Source: Paracoccaceae bacterium (lineage in GTDB: Bacteria > Pseudomonadota > Alphaproteobacteria > Rhodobacterales > Rhodobacteraceae). Taken from it: DNA of 64,000 nucleotides. Shown here piece by piece: positions 1 to 9,598 of the stretch; within the stretch, counting starts at the first letter, position 1, and the number at the start of each line of letters is the position of its first letter. The stretch covers positions 62,001 through 126,000 of the forward strand of contig JABDLJ010000004.1 of the NCBI GenBank assembly GCA_013003075.1, read 5' to 3'. The notes under the pieces were generated by a model. It saw only the letters and a program-made list of their open reading frames with translations, did not search any database and was not told where the DNA came from. Made by a program: the position numbers and the translations under genes.

Positions 1-1
1 G

Positions 2-751
2 CGGGCGGCGCGGCTGGGTGTCGCAACGGCCCCGTCCAGCGCCGAGGCGGTTGCCGGGGCGGATCTGGTTCTCTGCACCGTGACCGCGGATCAGGCGGTC
101 CTTGCGGCACAGGCCGCCGCACCGAACCTGGGCCCGGGCGCGTTTTGGTGCGATCTGAACTCTTGCGCGCCGTCGTCGAAAAGGCGCGCCGCCGAAGTGA
201 TAGAAGCTGGCGGCGGGCGCTATGTGGACGTGGCGGTGATGGCCCCGGTTCATCCCAAACTGAACATGGTGCCGCTGCTGATATCCGGCCCTCACGCCGA
301 AGCCATTGGCCCGCTGCTGCAGAGCCTGCCGATGTCGCTGCGGGTGGTGGATGGCGCGGTCGGCGCCGCGTCCTCGATCAAGATGATCCGGTCGGTGATG
401 GTCAAAGGGCTTGAGGCTTTGACGGCCGAGTGCGTTCTGGCCGCCGTTGCTGCCGGGGTCGAGGACGAGGTCTTGCCGTCGCTGCTCAGCGGCCATCCCA
501 AGCTCGATGTGGCAGAGCGCGCGGCCTACAATTTCGAGCGCAGCCTGCAGCATGGCGAGCGCCGCGCGGCCGAGATGGAAGAGGTCGCCATCACGCTTGA
601 GGATCTGGGATTGCCCGCCAGGATCGCACGCGCAACCGTCGACTGGCAACGCCAGATCGCGGGGGCCGGCATCGAAGTGCCCGGGCTGGCGGACGAGGCC
701 GGCTTTCGCGACTATGCCGAGCGTCTGTTGCCAAAGATCAAGGGCGCTTGA
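2..751 (+). CDS. NAD(P)-dependent oxidoreductase with DUF1932 C-terminal domain (5' partial)
   Basis: The reading frame is open to the left edge of the window, so the N-terminal Rossmann glycine motif lies outside; the visible part starts within the nucleotide-binding domain (a segment reading ADLVLCTVTADQAV). The C-terminal half has the all-alpha 6-phosphogluconate/3-hydroxyisobutyrate dehydrogenase fold, including the AASSIKM segment that carries the usual catalytic lysine, and continues as a DUF1932-type domain to the stop at 751. A GTG at 80 could pass for a start but would remove part of the Rossmann domain, so it is rejected. Family members reduce or oxidise beta-hydroxy acids; the substrate cannot be told. 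It converges on the ABC transporter operon. Confidence 0.8.
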   Translation, partial: RAARLGVATAPSSAEAVAGADLVLCTVTADQAVLAAQAAAPNLGPGAFWCDLNSCAPSSKRRAAEVIEAGGGRYVDVAVMAPVHPKLNMVPLLISGPHAEAIGPLLQSLPMSLRVVDGAVGAASSIKMIRSVMVKGLEALTAECVLAAVAAGVEDEVLPSLLSGHPKLDVAERAAYNFERSLQHGERRAAEMEEVAITLEDLGLPARIARATVDWQRQIAGAGIEVPGLADEAGFRDYAERLLPKIKGA

Positions 752-1290
752 CGCCGCGCTTGCGCGTGTTTGCAGGGGTGCGTCGCCACAGACTGGCGCG
801 CGGGACGCGTTCAATGCCGTATCCCATGCCGTGCAGTACCCGAATGACGCAGGCCGGCGGTTCAGCCGCGCTTGTGGCTTCAAGCGAAGCCATCGTGCTC
901 CGGTTGGACTGGACGTTTGATTATCAGGCTGTTGGAATGAACGATCATGGTCGCCAGAGCGCGTGCCAGGATCCGGTAATGGAGGGCAACCGGATCGCGG
1001 TCGTCCTGCGCCATGGCGTCGATGCTGTGGGCCGAAGGACCAAAGGCCACGGCGGCATCGTCGGCCGGCGGAACCGCGCTGCGCGGCAGATCAAATCGGC
1101 AATCGCGGGGTGGAGCGCAGGAGGGGTTTCAGATCACGCCTTGCGCTTTTTGCAGCCTATCAGGCGGCGGTAAAGCTGCGCCTTGGGCGGCGCGCAGGCG
1201 TGCCCGGAAAGAGGCGCTGAACCCGGTGTGCCGTCCGGCTGCCTTGTAGCGGACCCGTGTCGGCTGTTGCGGGCACCACGCCGCGGCCGG
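752..1290. other. Intergenic stretch without a recognised gene
   Basis: This region separates two convergent genes. It contains only short overlapping reading frames rich in Arg, Gly and Ala, typical of random GC-rich DNA, with no recognisable protein motif or ribosome-binding site. No tRNA, hairpin terminator with a T-run or repeat was noticed. It could be decayed coding sequence, but nothing supports a specific origin. Confidence 0.5.
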
Positions 1291-2469
1291 TCAGCCCGGC
1301 GACATCCCCCGCAGACGCTCGGACCGGCGGCGCAGCATCTCGACCGTCGTCAGAAGCGCGATGGAGACCACCACCAGGATCGTCGCCACGGCAAGGATCG
1401 TCGGGCTGATCTGCTCGCGCAGGCCGGTGAACATCTGCCAGGGCAGGGTCTTCTGGCCCGCCGAGCCGACAAAAAGCACGACCACCACCTCGTCAAAGGA
1501 GGTGATGAACGCGAAAAGCGCGCCCGAGATCACGCCCGGCAGGATCAGCGGCATCTGCACCTTGAAGAAGGTCGTCACCGGGTTGGCGCCCATGTTGGCC
1601 GCCGCGCGGGTCAGCGATCGGTCGAAGCCCACCAGCGTCGCGGTGACGGTGATGATGACGAAGGGAATGCCCAGCGCGGCATGGGCCAGCACGACGCCCA
1701 GGTAGGTGCCCTGCAGGCCGATGCGGCTGTAGAAGAAATACATCCCCGCCGCCGAGATGATCAGTGGCACGATCATCGGCGAGATCAGGATCGCCATGAT
1801 GACCTGCCGGAAGGGCACATGCGGCTGCGACAGGCCGATGGCCGCCAACGTGCCGAACGAGACCGACAGAAGCGTCGCCACCGGCGCGATCCGCACCGAG
1901 TTCCACAAGGCCTGTTGCCAGTCGGCGTTGGTGAAGAAATCCTCGTAGTGCTTCAGCGAATAGCCCTCGGGTTTGAACTGCAGCATCTCGGGCGTGAAGG
2001 TGAAAAAATCCTCGGCGTTGAAGCTAAGCGGCATGACCACCACGATCGGGGTGATCAGGAAGAAGAAGATCATTCCGCAAATGACCCGGAAACTGTAGTG
2101 CCACAGCACCTGGCCTGGGGTCAGGTAGGGCGCGAGGCGCTCGCGGTAGCGGCCCTCGAAGAGCCAGAAGATGAACCAGCCGAAGAACAAGCCGAAGGCG
2201 GCCCCGACCACCAGCGCGGGAAGCCCGCCCATCACCAGCCCGGCCAGCGCAAAAACCGCGAAGATCGCCCAGCGGGCGAGACGCTCGTTCTCGATAAGTT
2301 GCGTCACCGCGAACGCGATGGCCGCCAGAAGCAGCGCGCCCAGGACAACGCCCAGAAGCGAATTGTCGCGGGCGGTGCCGACCAGAAGCCCCGCGAAGGC
2401 GCCGGCGGCTGCAACCACCGGCACGTAGAATGACACCGGCGTGCGCGAGATCGGTGTGAGTGCGACCAT
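1291..2469 (-). CDS. ABC transporter permease, spermidine/putrescine (PotC) type
   Basis: This is an inner-membrane permease subunit of a polyamine-family ABC importer. The C-terminal 260 residues carry the BPD_transp_1 domain, with the cytoplasmic EAA loop visible as AAANMGANPVTTFFKVQMPL. At 392 residues it is longer than PotC (about 265); the extra sequence is an N-terminal hydrophobic region of roughly 110 residues with several probable membrane segments. It lies 4 bases after the upstream permease gene and is the last gene of the minus-strand run. Substrate is not defined by sequence; context suggests a cationic or zwitterionic nitrogen compound. Confidence 0.85.
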   Translation of the reverse strand: MVALTPISRTPVSFYVPVVAAAGAFAGLLVGTARDNSLLGVVLGALLLAAIAFAVTQLIENERLARWAIFAVFALAGLVMGGLPALVVGAAFGLFFGWFIFWLFEGRYRERLAPYLTPGQVLWHYSFRVICGMIFFFLITPIVVVMPLSFNAEDFFTFTPEMLQFKPEGYSLKHYEDFFTNADWQQALWNSVRIAPVATLLSVSFGTLAAIGLSQPHVPFRQVIMAILISPMIVPLIISAAGMYFFYSRIGLQGTYLGVVLAHAALGIPFVIITVTATLVGFDRSLTRAAANMGANPVTTFFKVQMPLILPGVISGALFAFITSFDEVVVVLFVGSAGQKTLPWQMFTGLREQISPTILAVATILVVVSIALLTTVEMLRRRSERLRGMSPG

Positions 2470-2473
2470 GTCC

Positions 2474-4027
2474 CTAGCCCCCCAGTTTCACGTTATCGAT
2501 GCCGACGATCTGGTCGTAGAGCCAGTAGAGCACCAGCACGACCGCCAGAAGGATCGTGCCAAGCGCCGCGGCCAGTCCCCAGTTCAGCGAGGACGAGATG
2601 TGATAGGCGATCCGGTTCGAGATGAACGTGCCGGTCGTGCCGCCGACGATCTCGGGCGTGATGTAGTAGCCGATCGACAGGATGAAGACGAGGATCGAGC
2701 CGGCGCCGATACCGGGCACGCTTTGCGGAAAATAGACGCGCCAGAACGCGGTCCAGTTCGTCGCGCCGAGCGATTTGGCCGCCCGCAGGTAGGTGGGCGG
2801 GATCGTCTGCATCACCGAGTAAAGCGGCAGGATCATGAAGGGCAGCAGGATATGCGTCATGGCGACGATCGTTCCGAACTGGTTGTTGATCATCACCAGC
2901 CGGCTGCCGTCATCGACAAGGCCAAGCCAGACCAGCGTGTCATTGATCACGCCCTGCTGCTGCAGCATCACCTTCCAGGCCGAGGTGCGCACCAGAAGCG
3001 AGGTCCAGAACGGCAAGAGCACCAGGATCATCAGAAGGTTGGCAGTGCGGGCCGGCAGGTTGGCCAGGATCCAGGCCACCGGGTAGCCCAGAAGGATGCA
3101 ACTGAAGGTGATCACCATCGACATGAACATCGTGCGCTTGAATAGCGTGAGGTAGATCTGCTCGTTCTCGGGCCGGAATTGCGGACCGTCGGTGCCTTTT
3201 TCCATGTCGACCGCATTCAGGAAATAGCCCGAGGTATAGGCCGGCGAGTAAGTCTGGATTGTGCGCCAGATATCGGCGCCGCCCCAGTCCTCGTCGGCGT
3301 CGAGGAATTGCTCGCGCACGCTGACGGTCTCAAAGCCGGGCAGCGCGTCGATGACCTGATCGACCCGCGGGTCCAGCCCGGCGCCGGCGCCATCGGCAAG
3401 CTCGCTGTATAGCGCGGTATAAAGGAAATCGGGAACGTCTTCTTCAAGCGGGTCGTCTTCTTCCTCGTTGATGACGAAGTCGGTCCACCGCTCCCAGCTA
3501 CGCGCCGTGAAGGGCAGGGCGCTGCGGGCCTCGCGCGCCTCGAAGAGCGCGGCCCATGTGGCACCGGCCTCCCAGGCGGGATCGAGATCGGTGATCTGGT
3601 CGGTGTAGATATCGGTGTCGAACCGGTCGACGCGGCGCCCGGTCTTGCGAAAAAGCGACGAAGCGCCGGTTTCTTCGTAGTTGAGGCGCGAGCCAAGCCG
3701 GGTGTGCAGCTTGCGCTCGGCGGCCAGGAAGATATCGGCGTAGAGCGCCGTGAAGACCGCCTCGGATGGCGGCTCGCCGCTATCGGCGTCCCAATCGCCG
3801 AGGCGCTGGACGGTTTCGGGCAGGGTTTCTCTGACGATCTGGTTTTCCACCGAACGGAACAGCATGTCCGCGATCGGCGCGATGAAGGTGATCAGGACGA
3901 ACAGCAGGAGCGGCGCAATCAGCGCCAGCGCGCGGATCTTCTGCGCCCGCAGCGCGCGGTTGAGGCTGCGTTTCAGCGGAACGCCGTCCGCTGACATGAC
4001 AGGTCCGCTTGCCGCTGTATCGCTCAT
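2474..4027 (-). CDS. ABC transporter permease, PotB type, with large periplasmic insert
   Basis: This is the second permease of the polyamine-type importer. The first membrane segment (about residues 34-54) is followed by roughly 230 mostly hydrophilic, acidic residues before the remaining membrane segments begin near residue 300; the EAA loop reads AAKSLGATNWTAFWRVYFPQ. At 517 residues it is far longer than PotB (about 285), the difference being the insert, which should lie in the periplasm between TM1 and TM2. It sits between the substrate-binding protein gene and the PotC-type gene, in the same direction. Confidence 0.85.
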   Translation of the reverse strand: MSDTAASGPVMSADGVPLKRSLNRALRAQKIRALALIAPLLLFVLITFIAPIADMLFRSVENQIVRETLPETVQRLGDWDADSGEPPSEAVFTALYADIFLAAERKLHTRLGSRLNYEETGASSLFRKTGRRVDRFDTDIYTDQITDLDPAWEAGATWAALFEAREARSALPFTARSWERWTDFVINEEEDDPLEEDVPDFLYTALYSELADGAGAGLDPRVDQVIDALPGFETVSVREQFLDADEDWGGADIWRTIQTYSPAYTSGYFLNAVDMEKGTDGPQFRPENEQIYLTLFKRTMFMSMVITFSCILLGYPVAWILANLPARTANLLMILVLLPFWTSLLVRTSAWKVMLQQQGVINDTLVWLGLVDDGSRLVMINNQFGTIVAMTHILLPFMILPLYSVMQTIPPTYLRAAKSLGATNWTAFWRVYFPQSVPGIGAGSILVFILSIGYYITPEIVGGTTGTFISNRIAYHISSSLNWGLAAALGTILLAVVLVLYWLYDQIVGIDNVKLGG

Positions 4028-4097
4028 GGTGGTGCCCCTGTTGCCTTTTGGGAAAGGGGGCCGGGCGGCCCCCCTTCAGTCGCTTGTATGCGTGCGC

Positions 4098-5204
4098 CTA
4101 CTGCGCCAGCCACGCCTGGAACTTGGCGTCGATGTCGTCGCGGTAGTCGGCCCAGAAGTCATACTGGGTGACAAGCACGCTTTGCGCGTTGTTGGGATCG
4201 GTCGGCATGTGCGGCGCCATCTCGATGCCAAGCTCGGCATGCTGCCCGACAAGCGGTGCGGAAGAGGCACGCGCCGGTCCGTACGAGATGTAGGCGGCTT
4301 GGTCTGCCAGACGCTGTGTATCGGTCGCGAACTTCAGGTAGTCCAAGACGCGGGCGAGGCGATCTTCGGGCAGGCCCGCCGGAACGATCCAGCCATCGAA
4401 GTCGAGCATCTGCTCGTCCCAGAGCATGCCGATCGGCTGTCCCTGCTCGGCGATCGCCGAAAAGAGGCGGCCGTTATAGGTCGAGCCCATGACGACCTCG
4501 CCATCCGCCAGAAGCTGCGGCGTCTCTGCGGCAGCGGTCCACCAGACCGTCTGGTCCTTGATGGTACCGAGCTTGGCAAGGGCCCGTTCCTGGCCTTCTT
4601 CGGTTTCCAGCACGTCATAGACGTCTGCTTTCTCGACACCGTCGCACAGCAGCGCCCATTCCATGTTCGCCAGCGGACGCTTGTTCAGCGCGCGCTTGCC
4701 GGGATAGGTCTCCAGATCGAAGATCGCGCAGATATTGCTCGGAGGGGTGTCGCCGACCAAGTCGGTCCGGTAGCCCATCGTGGTCGAGAAGACGATCTGC
4801 GGGATGAAGCAATCGGAGATGATCGAGTCGCCGAAATCGTCGCTGGCGCTGGTGCCATCGGGTGCGGCGGCCAGAACCTCGTCATGGTCGATTTCCATCG
4901 CCAGGCCCTCGTCGCACAGGCGAATGGCATCGGCCGCCTCGACGTCCACGAGATCCCAGGTGATGTTGCCGGCCTCTTCCATGGCGCGCAGCTTGGCCAC
5001 GGCCTCGGGCGAGCTTTCATCGTTGATGATCGTGATGCCGGTGTTTTCCATATACGGCGTATGGTAGGCGTTCTGCTGGCTGGCAGAGTAGGCGCCGCCC
5101 CAGGACACGATGGTCATTTCACCGGCCATGTGTCCTTCCGCCAATGCCGAAGCCGCTGTCAGCGCAAGCGCCGCAGAGCCCAGCAATGCTGTTGTTCTGT
5201 TCAT
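4098..5204 (-). CDS. ABC transporter periplasmic substrate-binding protein, PotD/PotF family
   Basis: The protein has a typical signal peptide (MNRTTALLGSAALALTAASA, cleavage near ALA-EG) and then a mature domain opening with MTIVSWGGAYS, as in PotD/PotF-type and related type 2 periplasmic binding proteins. The ATG at 5204 is preferred over one 39 bases upstream because it begins directly at the signal peptide and has a GGGAG ribosome-binding site. It delivers ligand to the two downstream permeases and the upstream ATPase. About 368 residues, normal for the family. Confidence 0.88.
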   Translation of the reverse strand: MNRTTALLGSAALALTAASALAEGHMAGEMTIVSWGGAYSASQQNAYHTPYMENTGITIINDESSPEAVAKLRAMEEAGNITWDLVDVEAADAIRLCDEGLAMEIDHDEVLAAAPDGTSASDDFGDSIISDCFIPQIVFSTTMGYRTDLVGDTPPSNICAIFDLETYPGKRALNKRPLANMEWALLCDGVEKADVYDVLETEEGQERALAKLGTIKDQTVWWTAAAETPQLLADGEVVMGSTYNGRLFSAIAEQGQPIGMLWDEQMLDFDGWIVPAGLPEDRLARVLDYLKFATDTQRLADQAAYISYGPARASSAPLVGQHAELGIEMAPHMPTDPNNAQSVLVTQYDFWADYRDDIDAKFQAWLAQ

Positions 5205-5320
5205 TTCAATCTCCCAAACACTCCCGTCGTTTTTCGCTTTCAAGGCTCGGGCGACGGGTTACTCCCTCAGGCCTCATGTGTTTTCGCGGACGTGCCGCGC
5301 CTTGCGGTTTTCAGGCTGCG

Positions 5321-6421
5321 TTACGCGTCCAGCGCGCGGCAGTCCTTCGGCAACCAACCGATCTCGATATGCTCGCCCGGCTTGAGGCGCACCGCATCCG
5401 GCGCGTTCCGGGTCTTGACCACGAAATTGTCGTTGCCCGCGACGCGAAGCCGGGTGCGGAAGACATCGCCCATGTAGATGAACTCCAGCACTTCGGCCTT
5501 CAGCGTGTGGGCGCCTTCCTGCAGGCGGGCCTTGTTGAATTCCACCCGCTCTGGGCGGATCGACACCTTGGTGCGCTCGCCGGGTTTGCTGACATTCACA
5601 GGGTTGGCGTCGATGATCTCGCCATCGTCCAGCTTCACGCTGGCCACGCCGTTCTCGATGCTTTGAACAACGCCTTCCAAGGTGTTGTTTTCGCCTATGA
5701 ACTGGGCCACGAAGCTGTTCTGCGGCTGCTCGTACAGCTCGTCCGGCGGCGCAAGCTGCTGGATCCGTCCATCATCGAAAACGGCGACCCGGTCGGACAT
5801 TGTCAGCGCCTCTGTCTGGTCGTGCGTGACATAAACCACGGTGATGCCGAGGTTATGCGCGATGCCGGTGATCTCGAACTGCATGTGCTCGCGCAGCTGC
5901 TTGTCGAGCGCGCCGAGCGGCTCGTCCATCAGCACCAGTTCGGGCTCGAACACCAGCGCACGGGCCAGCGCGATGCGCTGCTGCTGGCCGCCCGAAAGCT
6001 GCGCCGGGCGGCGGCCGCCAAAGGCCCCCATCTGCACCATGTCGAGTGCGCGCACGACCTTCTCTTCGCGCTCTGACTTGCCCATCTTGCGCACTTCAAG
6101 CGGAAACGACAGGTTCTCGGCCACGGTCATGTGAGGAAACAGCGCGTAGTTTTGAAACACCATGCCGATGCCGCGCTTGTGCGGCGGGATGTTGTTGATC
6201 GGCTGCCCGTCCAGCATGATCTCGCCATGCGTCGCGGTCTCGAACCCTGCCAGCATCATCAGGCATGTTGTCTTGCCAGAGCCCGAGGGTCCGAGCATCG
6301 TCAGGAACTCGCCCTTGGGCATGGAAAGATTGAGGTCTTTGACCACCAAATTCTCGCCGTCATAGCTTTTCTGCACACGAATGAACTCGACAAAAGCGGT
6401 GTCGGACTGAGATGGTGACAA
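5321..6421 (-). CDS. ABC transporter ATP-binding protein, PotA type
   Basis: This is the nucleotide-binding subunit of the importer. It has Walker A GPSGSGKT (residues 44-51), signature LSGGQQQRIALARAL, Walker B LVLMDEPLGALD and the switch histidine in THDQTEA, followed by a TOBE-type C-terminal domain. The best-fitting start is a TTG at 6421 preceded by a purine-rich AGGGGGG stretch. It opens the transporter genes (ATPase, binding protein, permease, permease) and lies 233 bases after the racemase-like gene on the same strand, so it may be co-transcribed or have its own promoter in that gap. Confidence 0.9.
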   Translation of the reverse strand: MSPSQSDTAFVEFIRVQKSYDGENLVVKDLNLSMPKGEFLTMLGPSGSGKTTCLMMLAGFETATHGEIMLDGQPINNIPPHKRGIGMVFQNYALFPHMTVAENLSFPLEVRKMGKSEREEKVVRALDMVQMGAFGGRRPAQLSGGQQQRIALARALVFEPELVLMDEPLGALDKQLREHMQFEITGIAHNLGITVVYVTHDQTEALTMSDRVAVFDDGRIQQLAPPDELYEQPQNSFVAQFIGENNTLEGVVQSIENGVASVKLDDGEIIDANPVNVSKPGERTKVSIRPERVEFNKARLQEGAHTLKAEVLEFIYMGDVFRTRLRVAGNDNFVVKTRNAPDAVRLKPGEHIEIGWLPKDCRALDA

Positions 6422-6654
6422 ATCCAGTATCCCCCCTGGGTATGTATTATTGTTGCGTCACGCCCGATGGCTTGCGCGGTTTTGTTTCGCGACAGTAAAA
6501 TGAATTGCCGGCGCGGGTGCAACCGCCAAATACGGCAATTGAGGTCTGCCAGCGGCACGGGTTGGCATGCGCATCACCGGGCGATACACGGCAATTCTCT
6601 TTTTATATGTTTTATTTCAGTCGCTTGGGCCGAATTTCTCGGCTCGGTCACGGA

Positions 6655-7392
6655 TCAGCGGCTGGCGGCCGGCGCGGTTCGATCCGCCATTCCTGAAAGC
6701 GCGGCCATATGCCAGGCCAGCGCCAGATTGCTCGACAGCACAGGTTTTCCCAGCGCCGCTTCGATCAGCGGGGCGGGCGCGAGCGTGCGCAGGTTGGTGC
6801 AGCTGAGAAAGACCGCCTGCGCCGCGCTGTCGCGGCCAAGCTGGGTGGCGGCCTCGGCAACGGACGCCGCAGAGATGCGCGCGACCCGTGCCTCTTCGGC
6901 CTCGTTGAACGAGCCGAAGACCGGCGTTTCGATCCCGGCGGCGGCCAGTGCGGTGCGCAGCGTATCACTGACGCTTTCAACGTAGGGCGACAGCAGCGCA
7001 AGCCGCGAGATGCCGCGCGATTTGCACTGGGCGATGACCGCCGAAAGAGGGTTGGTGACCGCGCGTGTCCGGCAGCCGCTTTGCACCAGTTCGCCCACGC
7101 GGTCCGCGCCGATGACCGAGCTGGCCGAGGTGCAGGCATAGCCGACGACATCGAAATCCACGGGATCGGGCAACAGACTGGCGGCGGCCGGCAGGCTGGC
7201 GGTCATCTCGGCCAGCGTCTCTGGCGTGACCTCTGGCGCGCTGGGGATGCGGGTAACGAACAGCCGGGCCGGCCGGCCTCGGAAGATCCGGCGGAACTCG
7301 GCCTCGATGGTCTCGTCGGCCTTAAGCACGATCAGGCCCATCTGCGCCTCACCGGCGGGCGGCGTGTCGGCGGTGTAGGAAAAAGCGGTCAT
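6655..7392 (-). CDS. Asp/Glu racemase / maleate isomerase family protein (EutA-like)
   Basis: This 245-residue protein has the two catalytic cysteines of the Asp/Glu/hydantoin racemase superfamily, in VGYACTSASS and VFLSCTNLRT, as in maleate cis-trans isomerase and arylmalonate decarboxylase relatives. The start at 7392 overlaps the upstream M24 peptidase stop by four bases (ATGA), indicating translational coupling. In rhizobial ectoine-utilisation operons a protein of this family, EutA, sits beside EutB (PLP enzyme) and EutD (M24), the same company as here. The EutA-like role is inferred from this context; the reaction is not established. Confidence 0.75.
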   Translation of the reverse strand: MTAFSYTADTPPAGEAQMGLIVLKADETIEAEFRRIFRGRPARLFVTRIPSAPEVTPETLAEMTASLPAAASLLPDPVDFDVVGYACTSASSVIGADRVGELVQSGCRTRAVTNPLSAVIAQCKSRGISRLALLSPYVESVSDTLRTALAAAGIETPVFGSFNEAEEARVARISAASVAEAATQLGRDSAAQAVFLSCTNLRTLAPAPLIEAALGKPVLSSNLALAWHMAALSGMADRTAPAASR

Positions 7393-8549
7393 CCGATCAC
7401 CCTTATCTCGCGTGGGGCCGGCGGCGAGAGATACTGCGGCGCGTTGGCTGTGATCAGGATGTCTTCCTCGTGCACCATGATCCCGCCTGGGGTCGCGATG
7501 CCGGGCTCCAGCGTGATGACCATGCCGGGCCGCAGCTCGGTTTGGTCGGCTGCGATCAGCGACAGCCCCTCGGTCAGCTGCATGCCCAGCCCGTGGCCCA
7601 ACCGGCCCGCATCGGTGCCTTTTGGCCCATCGGGCAGAACGCGGCGCATCGCCGCGAAGACATCGCAGGCGCGGGCGCCGGGGCGGGCGGCCTCGAACCC
7701 GGCCCGGGTTGCGTCGATCAGCCGGGCATGCGCCGCGCGGTTTTCGGCGCTGGCGACGGTGATGGCGACGTTGCGGTCGAAATCGCAGAAATAGCCATCC
7801 CAGACGAGGCCGGTGTCGAGCATCAGCACATCCTCTTCGGCAAGCGGCGCATCGGAGGCGGGCGAGATCACGTCGGCGTAGCCGCCCGGACCCGCGCTGC
7901 CGGCCAGGTAGGGCACCCAGTCGGCGCCTTCTTGCAGGCACAGCATCTGGAAGCGGCGAAAGACCGTCGAAAGCGGCTCGCCGGGGGCGGCGATCTCGTC
8001 CAGCCGCGCAAAGGCGCGGCCGGCGATCTGGCAGGTGTGGCCGATCTTGGCGATCTCGGCGGGCGATTTGATCTGCCGCAGGCCGGCGACGATGCCGGCA
8101 TCGGGAACGAGGCTGCGCGCGCCGATCATGCCGGTCAGGCGCGCATAATCGGCAAGCGGCATCCGCAGGTGGCTTTCAAGCCCCGAGGCCAGGCCGATCC
8201 GCGCGTCCGGGCCGGTGACCTCGCGCAGGGTCTCGGCCAGAAGCGACACGCCGTCATCGGCCAGATCGGGGGCGGCCCAGGTGCGGATATCGTCGATCCA
8301 GGTCTGCGACATCAGCGCCGCGCCGATGGACGGGATCACCGCGATCGGCTTGCCGCTGGCCGGCACAACGAGGAACCAGGGCCGCGTGGGGCTTTCCCAA
8401 AAGCGCGTGAGATAGCCGGTGAAATAGCGCAGATCGGCCTCGGTGGTCAGAAACAGCGCCTCTAGCCCCGCGCCTGCCATCAGGGACTGCGCGCGGCCAA
8501 GCCGGGCGCTGTATTCGGTTTGGGCAAATCCTCGGGGCGGCGCGCTCAT
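7389..8549 (-). CDS. M24 family (Xaa-Pro dipeptidase-like) metallopeptidase
   Basis: This 386-residue pita-bread-fold protein has a creatinase N-terminal domain and an M24 catalytic domain. The usual dimetal ligands are present: two aspartates in DTGLVWDGYFCDFDRN, a histidine in GHGLGMQL, and glutamates in TLEPGI and MVHEEDIL. It is therefore likely an active metal-dependent hydrolase of a dipeptide or amide, unlike the second M24 protein of this locus. It overlaps the PLP enzyme upstream and the racemase downstream by four bases each, so it is part of a coupled operon. Confidence 0.82.
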   Translation of the reverse strand: MSAPPRGFAQTEYSARLGRAQSLMAGAGLEALFLTTEADLRYFTGYLTRFWESPTRPWFLVVPASGKPIAVIPSIGAALMSQTWIDDIRTWAAPDLADDGVSLLAETLREVTGPDARIGLASGLESHLRMPLADYARLTGMIGARSLVPDAGIVAGLRQIKSPAEIAKIGHTCQIAGRAFARLDEIAAPGEPLSTVFRRFQMLCLQEGADWVPYLAGSAGPGGYADVISPASDAPLAEEDVLMLDTGLVWDGYFCDFDRNVAITVASAENRAAHARLIDATRAGFEAARPGARACDVFAAMRRVLPDGPKGTDAGRLGHGLGMQLTEGLSLIAADQTELRPGMVITLEPGIATPGGIMVHEEDILITANAPQYLSPPAPREIRVIG

Positions 8550-9598
8550 TCAGGGCCCTCGCTGAGAATGCACAACACGTGCGAGGCGCGGCCGAGCCCC
8601 AGCGGACCTTGAAGCCGCGGGCTGAGCGCGGCTGCAACGCCGGCGCCGCCCGAGGCCGTCGTCTCAAGCCCGGCCGCGGCGAGATCGGGCAGGCGGGCTT
8701 CGACCTCGGCATCGGTAAGCGTGACGAACCAGTCCGCGTCGCGCGCCAGACCGTTGAGCGCGATGGCCGAGGGCTCTTTGCAGTCAAGCCGGCCCATCGA
8801 CGACACCGGCCCGTCCGTCATCAAGACCCGCCCCGCGCGAACGCTTTCCAAGAGGGCTGGCGCGGCGTCGGGTTCGACCACGATGATGACGGGTGCGTCG
8901 CCCCAGACATCGCGGAAATGCGCCGCAAGCGCAGCCGCCATGCCGCCGACACCGGCTTGTAGGAAGATGTGGCTGGGCACGTGTGGCACTTGGGCCGCGG
9001 CCTCGGCGGCCAGTTGCAGATAGCCCTCCATCAGGCGGTGGGGCAGGTCCGTATAGCCCTCCCAGGAGCTGTCCGAGAGCAGCGTCCAGCCGTTTTCCTG
9101 CGCGGCGGTCTGCGCGGCGGCCATCGAGGCGGCGTAATCGGCGCCCTCGCGGCGCACCTCTGCGCCCTTGGCGGCAAGGCGCCGGGCGAAGGCCTCGGGC
9201 ACGGTGTCGGCGATGTAGATCACCGCGCGTGCGCCGAAGATCGCCGCCCCGGCCGTGACCGACATGCCGTGATTGCCGGCGCTTGCGGTCACGTAGGTGC
9301 GCGATCCAAGCGTGGCCGGCCCGGGCGATGGGTCCCGCTCTGCCGCCTCGTGCGCGATCACGTATGCCGCGCCGAGCGCCTTGAAGCTGCCAAGGCCCAT
9401 GCGGCCGCGCTCATCCTTGATCCAGAGCGCGCCGAGACCGGCGCCGTCGGCCAGCCGCGCGGCATCGGCCAGCGGGGTTTCCGCAGCGGCGGAGCACATG
9501 CCAAGGAGCTGCGCGACTGGCGCGGGGTTGCTTGCCGGGAACGGGGCATAAGGCGCAAGCGGGCGGGCCGAGCGGGCGTTTTTGTACACTCCGGCCAT
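8546..9598 (-). CDS. PLP-dependent ammonia-lyase, diaminopropionate ammonia-lyase-like
   Basis: This is a fold-type II PLP enzyme of 350 residues. The DERGRMGLGSFKALG segment places the PLP lysine at residue 73 and matches the pattern of diaminopropionate ammonia-lyase (DpaL/YgeX); a substrate/cofactor loop TASAGNHGMS and a glycine-rich phosphate loop follow. The start at 9598 overlaps the aminotransferase stop (ATGA). It may deaminate a diamino acid produced by the neighbouring hydrolases. A threonine dehydratase-like EutB role is the alternative. Confidence 0.8.
   Translation of the reverse strand: MAGVYKNARSARPLAPYAPFPASNPAPVAQLLGMCSAAAETPLADAARLADGAGLGALWIKDERGRMGLGSFKALGAAYVIAHEAAERDPSPGPATLGSRTYVTASAGNHGMSVTAGAAIFGARAVIYIADTVPEAFARRLAAKGAEVRREGADYAASMAAAQTAAQENGWTLLSDSSWEGYTDLPHRLMEGYLQLAAEAAAQVPHVPSHIFLQAGVGGMAAALAAHFRDVWGDAPVIIVVEPDAAPALLESVRAGRVLMTDGPVSSMGRLDCKEPSAIALNGLARDADWFVTLTDAEVEARLPDLAAAGLETTASGGAGVAAALSPRLQGPLGLGRASHVLCILSEGPE

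Noticed and set aside
1183-2433. Long plus-strand reading frame opposite the permease gene
   Set aside because: It is rich in Arg, His, Asp and Gln, as expected from the antisense of a GC-rich membrane-protein gene, and has no motif of its own. Similar antisense frames occur opposite most genes here.
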